A stretch of DNA of 13,113 bases, from NCBI GenBank assembly GCA_046540855.1, contig JBKHEJ010000062.1, positions 1-13,113 of the forward strand. The letters run 5' to 3'. The stretch is from T1Sed10-7 sp046540855. GTDB lineage: Bacteria > Actinomycetota > Nitriliruptoria > Nitriliruptorales > Nitriliruptoraceae. A program made the translations under genes and the position numbers. The notes beneath the pieces were generated by a model. The model worked only from the letters and a program-made list of their open reading frames with translations, was not told the DNA's origin and did no database searches. Each line of letters begins with the position of its first letter. The first letter of the stretch is position 1. This document shows, piece by piece, positions 7,314 to 13,113 of this stretch.

Positions 7314-8399
7314 ATGACCGAGTGGAACGAGGACAACGTCCCTCCCGGCCCCGGCCAGGTCGTCCCCAGCGGACCGGAGTTCGACGGCGAGGTGGACCTC
7401 ACCGCCGAGTACCTCGGGATGAAGCTCAGGAGCCCGCTGGTGGCGTCGGCCGGTCCCTTCACGGGTGACCTGCCCTCGCTGAAAGCGCTGGATGCTGCGG
7501 GGATCGGCGCGGTGGTGCTGCCGAGCCTGTTCGAGGAGCAGCTCGAGCACGAGTCGATCCAGATGGACGCGCTGTCGGAGTACGGCAGCGACGTGAACCC
7601 GGAGGCGACCAGCGGGTACGTCCCGAGCCTCGACGACTACAACAACGGGGTCTCCCGCTACCTCGGCCTGATCCGCGGTGCCAAGAAGTCCACCTCGGTG
7701 CCGGTCATCGCGAGCCTGAACGGGGTGACCACGGGCGGCTGGACCCGCTACGCACGCCTGCTGAGCGAGGCCGGCGCGGACGCGATCGAGCTGAACGTCT
7801 ACCGCATCGCCGCGGACACCGACGTGTCGGGCCGGCAGATCGAGCTCGAGACCCTGGCGCTGGTCGAGGCCGTCGTCGGCGCCGCCAGCGTGCCGGTCTC
7901 GGTCAAGCTCGGCCCGCACTACTCAGCCTTCGGCAACCTCGCCCGGCAGTTGGCCGATGCGGGCGCCGCGGGCCTGGTGCTGTTCAACCGGTTCTACCAA
8001 CCCGACATCAACCTGGAGACGCTGGCGGTCGGACCGCACCTGGTGCTGTCGACCTCCGACGAGCTCCGCTTGCCGCTGCGCTGGTGCGCGATCCTGCACG
8101 GCCGGATCAGCGCGTCCATCGCGGCGACGACCGGCATCCACACCGGGGCGGATCTGGCCAAGATCCTGCTCGCGGGCGCGGATGTCGGGATGGCGACCTC
8201 GGCGCTGCTGCGCCGAGGCCCGGACCATGCAGCCACGATCCTCGGCGAGCTCGAGGCGTGGATGATGGAGACGGGCTACTCCTCCGTCCGGGAGATGGTC
8301 GGTGCGGTCTCCCAACGCACCGTCCGCGATCCGTCCGCCTTCGAGCGGGCCAACTACCTGGACACGCTCACGCGCTACGCGAGCACGTTCCTGCAGTGA
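7314..8399 (+). CDS. Dihydroorotate dehydrogenase-like flavoprotein lacking the catalytic motif
   Basis: This 361-residue TIM-barrel protein belongs to the DHODH-like group often found beside nifJ. After a hydrophilic N-terminus (about 1-28), the barrel starts with DLTAEYLGMKLRSPLVASAG. FMN-site-like features are ASLNGVT (about 138-144), ELN (159-161), VKLGPHYS (197-204) and LFNRFYQPDIN (223-233). True class 1 DHODH has an N-x-S/C-x-P-N loop with the catalytic Cys/Ser after ELN; here the sequence is ELNVYRIAADTD, with no Cys, Ser or PN, so oxidation of dihydroorotate seems unlikely. The start ATG is 2 nt after the nifJ stop, with AGGAGG (7301-7306) 7 nt upstream, so the two are translationally coupled. 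No pyrimidine-synthesis gene is nearby. A redox or accessory role with PFOR is inferred from context. It should not be called pyrD. Confidence 0.85.
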   Translation: MTEWNEDNVPPGPGQVVPSGPEFDGEVDLTAEYLGMKLRSPLVASAGPFTGDLPSLKALDAAGIGAVVLPSLFEEQLEHESIQMDALSEYGSDVNPEATSGYVPSLDDYNNGVSRYLGLIRGAKKSTSVPVIASLNGVTTGGWTRYARLLSEAGADAIELNVYRIAADTDVSGRQIELETLALVEAVVGAASVPVSVKLGPHYSAFGNLARQLADAGAAGLVLFNRFYQPDINLETLAVGPHLVLSTSDELRLPLRWCAILHGRISASIAATTGIHTGADLAKILLAGADVGMATSALLRRGPDHAATILGELEAWMMETGYSSVREMVGAVSQRTVRDPSAFERANYLDTLTRYASTFLQ

Positions 8400-8404
8400 T
8401 GCGG

Positions 8405-8426
8405 CCCGTCCGCCAGCGCGGACGGG
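8405..8426 (+). terminator. Hairpin after the nifJ module (first of two)
   Basis: A perfect 9-bp stem, CCCGTCCGC (8405-8413) and GCGGACGGG (8418-8426), with a 4-nt loop CAGC begins 5 nt after the stop codon of the flavoprotein gene. There is no T-run, which is common for actinobacterial terminators. It could also protect the mRNA 3' end. Confidence 0.55.
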
Positions 8427-8443
8427 GAGCGGGGAGGAGCAAC

Positions 8444-8478
8444 GCCGACGGCCGGCCGGTGCGGGGCCGGCCGTCGGT
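8444..8478 (+). terminator. Strong GC hairpin, probable terminator (second of two)
   Basis: CCGACGGCCGGCC (8445-8457) pairs perfectly with GGCCGGCCGTCGG (8465-8477) around a 7-nt loop, with a G-T closing pair making 14 bp. It lies 45 nt after the stop of the flavoprotein gene and just before the cdd promoter, so it probably separates the two units. It lacks a U-tract. Confidence 0.7.
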
Positions 8479-8493
8479 CATGCTCGGCGGTTG

Positions 8494-8499
8494 TAGGCT
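8494..8499 (+). promoter_or_regulatory. Putative -10 box (TAGGCT) for cdd-era
   Basis: TAGGCT sits 24 nt before the cdd start, just past the terminator hairpins. The 10-mer around it, GTAGGCTCGA (8493-8502), is identical to that in the bldD promoter. The -35 position would fall in the hairpin's right arm and shows no consensus. Confidence 0.45.
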
Positions 8500-8523
8500 C
8501 GAGAGCCCACCGAGGAGCTGCCG

Positions 8524-8970
8524 GTGTCCGCATCCGAGCCTGACGGGTTGGTCGTTGACCTCCTCGCCCGCGCCCGCGAGCTGCGCGAGCACGCCTACGC
8601 CCCCTACTCGGGGTTCCGGGTCGGGGCGGTCGTCGTCACCGTCTCCGGCCGCCGTTTCGAGGGCGTCAACGTCGAGAACGCCTCCTACCGGCTGACGACC
8701 TGCGCGGAGCAGACGGCGCTTGCGCGCATGTGCGCCGAGGGGGCCCGCGAGGAGGTCCTCCTGGTCGTCGTCGCCGGCGATGGAGCACGACCATGCACCC
8801 CGTGTGGTGCGTGCCGTCAGACCATCGCGGAGTTCGGGCCGGCGGCGGTGGTGCACGCCGCCGGCTCGGTGGGGGAGGCCGTGCTGACGCGGACCATCTC
8901 CCAGTTGCTGCCGGCCGCCTTCACCCCGGACCGGCTCGCCGAGGGGGAGGTCGTCGATGGCCGGGCGTGA
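8524..8970 (+). CDS. cdd: Cytidine deaminase
   Basis: This 148-residue protein is of the small homotetrameric cytidine deaminase family, which converts cytidine and deoxycytidine to the uridine forms in pyrimidine salvage. The N-terminal YAPYSGFRVGA (25-35), the substrate loop NVENASY (49-55), the CAE motif with zinc ligand C60 and catalytic proton shuttle E62, and PCGACRQ with zinc ligands C94 and C97 are all present. The residue after CAE is Gln63 (CAEQ) where B. subtilis has Arg56, known to balance the three thiolate charges. The GTG start is supported by GAGGAG (8512-8517) 6 nt upstream. Its last 14 nt overlap the era start. Placement just before era is seen in other bacteria. Confidence 0.93.
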   Translation: MSASEPDGLVVDLLARARELREHAYAPYSGFRVGAVVVTVSGRRFEGVNVENASYRLTTCAEQTALARMCAEGAREEVLLVVVAGDGARPCTPCGACRQTIAEFGPAAVVHAAGSVGEAVLTRTISQLLPAAFTPDRLAEGEVVDGRA

Positions 8971-9919
8971 GCTGGACGTCGAGGCGGTGCTGGCTGGGCT
9001 GCACGAGCCCACGCCCGACGGCCACCGCAGCGGTCTCATCGCCCTGGTCGGGCGCCCCAACACCGGCAAGTCGACCCTGCTGAACCACCTCGTCGGTGCC
9101 AAGGTCGCCATCGTCACCCCGGTGCCCGGCACGACCCGCAACGCGATCCGCGGGGTGCTCACGCGCGAGGACGCGCAGCTGGTCTTCCTCGACACCCCGG
9201 GGCTCGCCAAGCCCCGCACCCTGCTCACCCGCCGGCTGAACGACCTGGTGCGTGACACCTGGGCCGGCGTGGACCTGCTGGCCTTCGTGGTCGACGTCGC
9301 CGCCGACGTCGGGCCGGGCGACGGCTTCCTCGCCCGGGAGCTGGCTGGGACCACGACACCGGTGGTCGCCATCGCCAACAAGGTCGACCTCGTGCGGCCG
9401 AAGGAGCGCATGCTGCCGGAGCTGGTCCGGCTCGAGCAGCTCGGCGCGTCGGTGGGGGGCTTCGCGGACATCGTGCCGGTCTCGGCTGCGAGCGGGGACA
9501 ACCTCGACCGGCTCCTCGAGGTGCTGATCTCGCACCTGCCCGAGGGGCCGCGGCTGTTCCCGAGCGGTCAGGTATCCGACCAGCCCGAGCGCCAGCTCGC
9601 CGCGGAGATCCTGCGCGAGAAGCTCATCGCGGTGGTCACCGCGGAGCTGCCCCACTCCATCGCGGTGACCGTGGACGAGGTCGCCCCGGACCCCGAGCGC
9701 GAGGACCTGCTGCGCATCGACGCGGTCATCCACGTCGAGCGGGAGTCGCAGAAGCCGATCGTGATCGGTCGTGGCGGCGAGCACCTGAAGGCGGCGGCCA
9801 CCGCCGCGCGCGAGGAGCTCGAGGTGCTCTTCGGCGCGAAGGTGTTCCTCACCACCCACGTGCGGGTCGCCAAGGAGTGGCAGCGTGACCCGAAGCAGCT
9901 CGGACGCCTGGGGTACTGA
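8957..9919 (+). CDS. era: GTPase Era (ribosome assembly)
   Basis: This 320-residue Era GTPase binds 16S rRNA near its 3' end and acts in small-subunit assembly, functionally close to YbeY upstream. The G-motifs are complete: G1 GRPNTGKS at 32-39, the switch I Thr in PGTTRNAIRG (57-66), G3 DTPG at 79-82, G4 NKVD at 141-144 and G5 SAASG at 176-180. The C-terminal KH domain has PIVIGRGGEHLKAAATAAREELE (about 267-289). The ATG at 8957 lies inside the cdd 3' end with GGGGGAGG (8943-8950) 6 nt upstream, which fixes the start and implies coupling with cdd. The N-terminal 25 residues before the G domain are slightly longer than in E. coli Era. Length and motifs are otherwise typical. Confidence 0.97.
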   Translation: MAGRELDVEAVLAGLHEPTPDGHRSGLIALVGRPNTGKSTLLNHLVGAKVAIVTPVPGTTRNAIRGVLTREDAQLVFLDTPGLAKPRTLLTRRLNDLVRDTWAGVDLLAFVVDVAADVGPGDGFLARELAGTTTPVVAIANKVDLVRPKERMLPELVRLEQLGASVGGFADIVPVSAASGDNLDRLLEVLISHLPEGPRLFPSGQVSDQPERQLAAEILREKLIAVVTAELPHSIAVTVDEVAPDPEREDLLRIDAVIHVERESQKPIVIGRGGEHLKAAATAAREELEVLFGAKVFLTTHVRVAKEWQRDPKQLGRLGY

Positions 9920-9920
9920 G

Positions 9921-10205
9921 GTGGACGCACCGATCCTGCACCAGACGGGCCCGGAGGGCTTCGAGCTGCTGCGCGGCGACGGGCGCAGGTACCCGCTCCG
10001 TCTCGCGCACCACACCCGGCGTGGGTTGGGGTTGACCGGCGTCCCGCCGCTGCAGGTGGCCACCGAGGCGGTGCGGATCCTCGTCGAGCGCGGGCACCTG
10101 GAGCAGGCGCTCGACGCTCGCGGCGACGGGCAGGAGCTCGACCTCGGCGCGGCGGTCGGCCAGGATCCGGCCGGGTTCGAGGAGCTTCGGATGCGGCTCA
10201 GCTGA
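9921..10205 (+). CDS. Small protein of unknown function downstream of era
   Basis: This 94-residue protein starts at GTG 9921, 1 nt after the era stop, with GGGG (about 9910-9913) as a weak ribosome binding site; coding continuity and spacing suggest the same operon. I do not recognise a named family. The first half is predicted mostly beta (PILHQTGPEGFELLRGDGR, RYPLRLAHH), followed by a helix VATEAVRILVERGHLEQAL (about 47-65) and an acidic C-terminus ending GFEELRMRL. This layout recalls small conserved actinobacterial proteins with a helical FLLERE-like segment, but that is only an impression. There are no transmembrane segments, signal peptide or metal motifs. It occupies the place where recO often follows era. 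It ends 8 nt before the 33-bp tandem repeat. Confidence 0.65.
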   Translation: MDAPILHQTGPEGFELLRGDGRRYPLRLAHHTRRGLGLTGVPPLQVATEAVRILVERGHLEQALDARGDGQELDLGAAVGQDPAGFEELRMRLS

Positions 10206-10213
10206 CGCCGGCC

Positions 10214-10378
10214 GGCCACGGTGGGACGGCGGACCCGTCGGGCTCTGGCCCCGGTGGGACGGCGGACCCGTCGGGCTCTGGCCCCGGTGGGACGAGGGAC
10301 CCGTCGGGGGCCGGCCACGGTGGGACGGCGGACCCGTCGGGCTCTGGCCCCGGTGGGACGAGGGACCCGTCGGCGTCC
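10214..10378. repeat. Tandem repeat, five copies of a 33-bp unit
   Basis: GGTGGGAC recurs at 10220, 10253, 10286, 10319 and 10352, exactly 33 bp apart. Units start GGCCAC or GGCCCC, continue GGTGGGACGGCGGACCCGTC or the variant with GACGAGGGACCC, and end GGGCTCT or a divergent tail. Copies 1, 2 and 4 are nearly identical; 3 and 5 share the GAGGGACCC variant. Each main-type unit can form a small GACGG/CCGTC hairpin. It fills most of the 235-nt gap between the small unknown gene and the GH13 gene. The 33-bp period gives 11-residue repeats in any frame, but no real gene spans it. No distinct spacers, so not CRISPR. Confidence 0.9.
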
Positions 10379-10440
10379 CGCTCCCGACCTGACCGAGCGG
10401 TGCTCGCGGGGCGCTGCAGGTCCGGTCCGTGGCTGGTTGG

Positions 10441-12972
10441 ATGACGGCGGCTCCGCCTGCGCCCGAGACCGCCGACCTGAGGACCGTTCCCGTGACCGAG
10501 CACGTCGCCGCCGTTGCCCGCCCGCAGTGGGACGAGGCCGCCACCACGGAGTTCGGCGCGTGGTTCCAGGAGCGTGAGCGCGAGCACCCCGACCCCTTCG
10601 AGCTCGCGCGGGCCTTCGCGCCCCGGCTCGGCGCCCACCCGCGTGCCGACGGCACGGTCACCTTCGCGATGTGGATCCCGCGGCTGACCCGGCAACGGGT
10701 CGCCGAGGCGGACGTGTTCCTCGAGGTCCTCGACCCGCTCGACGACCTCGATGTCACCATCTCCCGGGCCACGGTGCGTTTCCGGCGCACCCTCGTGCCC
10801 GTCCAGCGCGACCGGGACCTGGTCTGGACCGTGGCCCGGGGCCTCAACGTCGGCACGCGGGAGCAGCTCGGCAGCCTCTACTGCCTGACCTACCGCGACC
10901 GCGACGGGGCCTGGCACCGCGTGTTCGACCCGCTGGCCTCCTCGCTGCCCTACGGCGCGTTCGCGCCCGCCGAGGTCTACGACCTCGACCGCCTCGACGC
11001 CGAGCGTGGGGACCGTGGCTACTGGCAGCAGCTCGCCAGCACGGCCGGTGATGACCGGTGCGGGGGTGGCATCGTCAAGCAGGGACCGGCCGCGAACATC
11101 CTCCAACTGCACGTGCCCACCGCGACCTCCGGTGGCACGCTCGCGAGCCTGGCCCGCTTCTACGAGCGCCTCGCCCGTCACGTGGCCGAGGGCCGCGAGC
11201 TGTCTCCGGAGGAGCAGGTCTACTCCGGCTACGACGCCGTGCAGTTGCTGCCGGTCGAACCCACCACCGTGTACGAGACGGGGCCGGCGTTCTTCGAGGT
11301 GCTCGAACCCGAGGGCGTCGGCACCACCGACGGCCTCGACGAGGACCGCGTAGCAGGCCGCGTCGAACCTCGAGACGTGCGCGAGCCTGACGAGGTCACC
11401 GCCGTGCTGCGCCGGCCGGACACGACCAACTGGGGCTACGACATCGTCATCGCCGGGTCGGCGGCGATCAACCCGACGCTGCTCGAGACCGGCCGGCCCG
11501 ACGAGCTCGTGGACCTCGCCGTCGCCCTGCACACCTTCCCGACCGGCCCGATCCGGCTCATCGCCGACGTCGTCTACGGGCACGCCGACAACCAGGCGCT
11601 CGAGGTGCTCGACTCCGAGTGGTTCGCCGGCCCCAACATGTACGGCCAGAACCTCGACTACCGCAACCCGTGGGTCCGAGCGCTCCTGCTCGAGATGCAG
11701 CGCCGCAAGATCGACCTCGGCTTCGACGGGGTGCGGGTCGACGGTGCCCAGGACTTCAAGTTCTACGACGCGGAAGCGCGCGAGCTCCGCCACGACGACC
11801 GCTACCTCCAGCAGATGAGCGACCTCGTCCAGCAGGTCGCGGGCTGCCGCTACCGGCCGTGGATGATCTTCGAGGACGGCCGGCCCTGGCCGGAGCCCGA
11901 CTGGGAGCTGTCCTCGACCTACCGGGCGGTGATCGACGATCAGCCCGATCCGGACGTGTTCCAGTGGGGGCCGCTGACCTTCGCCCACAACACGCCCTTC
12001 GTGTACGGCTTCTGGCTGCGCTCGTGGTGGCGGATCCGGCAGATCCTGGCGCACGGCTCGACCTGGATCTCCGGCTGCGCGAACCACGACACCCTGCGGC
12101 GCGGCACCCAGGTCAGCCCGGAGCTGACGATCAACACCCGGCTGGGCGAGACCGAGCTGCAGATCCTGGACAAGGCCTACGACAACCCCGCGATCAAGAT
12201 GCTGACCTACTGCGCGTTCCCGGGCGTGCCGATGGACTTCCTCAACGCCTCCATGCGGGCGGCGTGGGGGTTCATCCGCAACCAGGACGACCGCTACGGC
12301 GTGAAGGTCGTCTCCGAGGAGACCCTCTCGCTGGTCTGGCAGGTGGACGAGGAGTTCTACCCGCTGGCCGCGAACTTCAAGCGGTTGAAGGCGCTCGGGT
12401 TCGAGACGCTGGAGGAGCTCCGTCGGTTCATGGACCTGCTGCCGGCGCTGGTCGAGGTCACCGACTACGACCTCGACACGATCTCGCGGCTGATCAACGG
12501 CGTCGAGCCACCGCTGGCCGGGCCGCTGCCGGTGGACCCGCCCACCCTCAAGCGCATCGCCCGAGCGTGGATGGACGACATGCACGACTACTGCAACGTG
12601 CACGGCTGGGCGAACCGGCTCGACCCGAACCAGACCACCTACAACGTCGCGGTGCGGGAGTTCCGGCGTGCACGACGGTGGCTGCGGGACGACCTGCGCG
12701 ACGGCGACGCGTTCGACTACCTCCAGCCGGTCGATGGCCACGCGGTGTTCGCGTCGCTGCGGACCTCCCCGGACGGGCGTGAGCAGGTGCTGCTCGTCGC
12801 CAACATGGAGGGCGCCGACGCCGAACTCGACCCCGTCCGGGTGCCGCTGCCGGGCCTCGATCCGGAGGGCTGGTACCTCAGGCTGCGCACGCCGAACATC
12901 GGATCGGACTACCTCGGCGGCCCGATCGTCCTGAACGACTCGTCGGGGGTGGTGTTCACGCGCGAGCGCTGA
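10441..12972 (+). CDS. GH13-type alpha-glucan/glucoside-active enzyme (possible glucosylglycerol hydrolase)
   Basis: This 843-residue cytoplasmic protein has no signal peptide and carries an alpha-amylase (GH13) catalytic barrel in its middle. The four conserved regions are visible: I DVVYGH (376-381), II GFDGVRVDGA with R432 and nucleophile D434, III IFEDG with acid/base E478, and IV NHD (548-550), so it should be catalytically active. About 300 residues precede the barrel, including an N-terminal domain (FAMWIPRL, DPLASSLPYGAF); the barrel begins near WGYD, and a long helical region (about 640-760) and a beta C-terminal domain (about 760-843) follow. The size and layout recall the cyanobacterial glucosylglycerol hydrolase GghA, but I cannot confirm this; sucrose- or glucosylglycerate-type substrates are possible. 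The start is uncertain: GTG 10429, ATG 10441, or GTG 10492, which has the best ribosome binding site (GAGGA, 8-nt spacer). It appears monocistronic, between repeat tracts. Confidence 0.85.
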   Translation: MTAAPPAPETADLRTVPVTEHVAAVARPQWDEAATTEFGAWFQEREREHPDPFELARAFAPRLGAHPRADGTVTFAMWIPRLTRQRVAEADVFLEVLDPLDDLDVTISRATVRFRRTLVPVQRDRDLVWTVARGLNVGTREQLGSLYCLTYRDRDGAWHRVFDPLASSLPYGAFAPAEVYDLDRLDAERGDRGYWQQLASTAGDDRCGGGIVKQGPAANILQLHVPTATSGGTLASLARFYERLARHVAEGRELSPEEQVYSGYDAVQLLPVEPTTVYETGPAFFEVLEPEGVGTTDGLDEDRVAGRVEPRDVREPDEVTAVLRRPDTTNWGYDIVIAGSAAINPTLLETGRPDELVDLAVALHTFPTGPIRLIADVVYGHADNQALEVLDSEWFAGPNMYGQNLDYRNPWVRALLLEMQRRKIDLGFDGVRVDGAQDFKFYDAEARELRHDDRYLQQMSDLVQQVAGCRYRPWMIFEDGRPWPEPDWELSSTYRAVIDDQPDPDVFQWGPLTFAHNTPFVYGFWLRSWWRIRQILAHGSTWISGCANHDTLRRGTQVSPELTINTRLGETELQILDKAYDNPAIKMLTYCAFPGVPMDFLNASMRAAWGFIRNQDDRYGVKVVSEETLSLVWQVDEEFYPLAANFKRLKALGFETLEELRRFMDLLPALVEVTDYDLDTISRLINGVEPPLAGPLPVDPPTLKRIARAWMDDMHDYCNVHGWANRLDPNQTTYNVAVREFRRARRWLRDDLRDGDAFDYLQPVDGHAVFASLRTSPDGREQVLLVANMEGADAELDPVRVPLPGLDPEGWYLRLRTPNIGSDYLGGPIVLNDSSGVVFTRER

Positions 12973-12979
12973 GCGGCCC

Positions 12980-13031
12980 GCGTGGCCGGCCCGCGTGGCC
13001 CAACTGCGTGGCCGGCCCGCGTGGCTGGCCC
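12980..13031. repeat. Tandem repeat, four copies of a 13-bp unit
   Basis: GCGTGGCC or GCGTGGCT recurs at 12980, 12993, 13006 and 13019, exactly 13 bp apart. Copies read GCGTGGCCGGCCC, GCGTGGCCCAACT, GCGTGGCCGGCCC and GCGTGGCTGGCCC. It begins 8 nt after the GH13 stop codon. Internal GGCCGGCC is self-complementary, so transcripts would fold. Confidence 0.85.
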
Positions 13032-13053
13032 CTCTCTGGTTCCGGTTGGTGCG

Positions 13054-13102
13054 GTTGTTTGAAGCGAAGCGACGTTCACTCCGTCGCATCGCTTCAGACA
13101 AC
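13054..13102. terminator. Long imperfect inverted repeat, possible terminator
   Basis: The 21-nt arms 13054-13074 and 13082-13102 pair at 19 positions, plus one G-T wobble and one A-A mismatch, around the 7-nt loop TTCACTC. Outer arms are GTTGT and ACAAC, then TGAAGCGA and TCGCTTCA, then GCGACG and CGTCGC. Its base composition is clearly lower in GC than its surroundings. It could end the GH13 transcript, but there is no T-run; it could also be a dispersed palindromic element. No flanking target duplication is visible. Confidence 0.5.
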
Positions 13103-13113
13103 GCGCCCGCCCG

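Noticed and set aside
7314..8399. pyrD (pyrimidine biosynthesis dihydroorotate dehydrogenase)
   Set aside because: The catalytic Cys/Ser loop is missing and the gene is coupled to nifJ, not to pyr genes.
9921..10205. Remnant of recO
   Set aside because: It has no OB-fold or zinc-finger cysteines of RecO and looks like an intact small gene rather than a decayed one.
10214..10378. CRISPR array
   Set aside because: Units are directly adjacent with no unique spacers, and no cas genes are present.
10198..13101. Antisense open frame of 967 codons across the GH13 gene and both repeat tracts
   Set aside because: Composition is Arg/Val/Gly-rich without domain motifs. The + strand has a full GH13 active site. 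The Pro-rich 11-residue repeat at its end is only the 33-bp tandem repeat being translated.
13054..13102. Integron attC site or insertion-sequence end
   Set aside because: The ends do not match the RYYYAAC/GTTRRRY core arrangement, there is no integrase or transposase in the window, and no target-site duplication is visible.

Overview
The window is very GC-rich, almost fully coding DNA with all real genes on the + strand, and reads as chromosome from an actinobacterium. The main clue is a BldD-type regulator heading the window. The phoH-ybeY-CBS transporter-era gene order and the TAGGCT-type -10 boxes fit this. A five-domain pyruvate:ferredoxin oxidoreductase is uncommon in the best-known aerobic actinobacteria, so a deep-branching lineage (for example Nitriliruptoria/Euzebya-like) is a reasonable guess. 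That placement is inference only.

Layout: (1) 1-3509 looks like one transcription unit: a BldD-like regulator with an intact c-di-GMP signature, then phoH, ybeY and a CNNM/CorC-type CBS membrane protein. The last three genes are nearly contiguous (1-nt gap, then a GTGA overlap), in the same order as E. coli ybeZ-ybeY-ybeX, and point to RNA/ribosome maintenance plus metal-ion handling. A site resembling the Streptomyces BldD box lies just upstream of the bldD -10 box. (2) 3510-8399 is a two-gene redox module, nifJ plus a dihydroorotate-dehydrogenase-like flavoprotein that lacks the catalytic motif. It has its own leader and dyad upstream and is closed by two tandem hairpins. (3) 8494-10205 is cdd-era plus a small unknown protein, overlapping or contiguous, driven by a -10 box that shares a 10-mer with the bldD promoter. 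(4) 10206-13113 holds a large cytoplasmic GH13-type carbohydrate enzyme, flanked by a 33-bp x 5 tandem repeat upstream and a 13-bp x 4 tandem repeat plus a 49-nt imperfect dyad downstream.

Functionally, the core (phoH, ybeY, CBS protein, cdd, era) is a conserved RNA/ribosome-maturation neighbourhood. The nifJ-flavoprotein pair is inserted into it and would give CoA- and ferredoxin-dependent pyruvate oxidation. No mobile-element gene, tRNA, rRNA or CRISPR array was seen. The most interesting unexplained items are the flavoprotein paired with NifJ, the possible BldD autoregulation, and the repeat-flanked GH13 enzyme.
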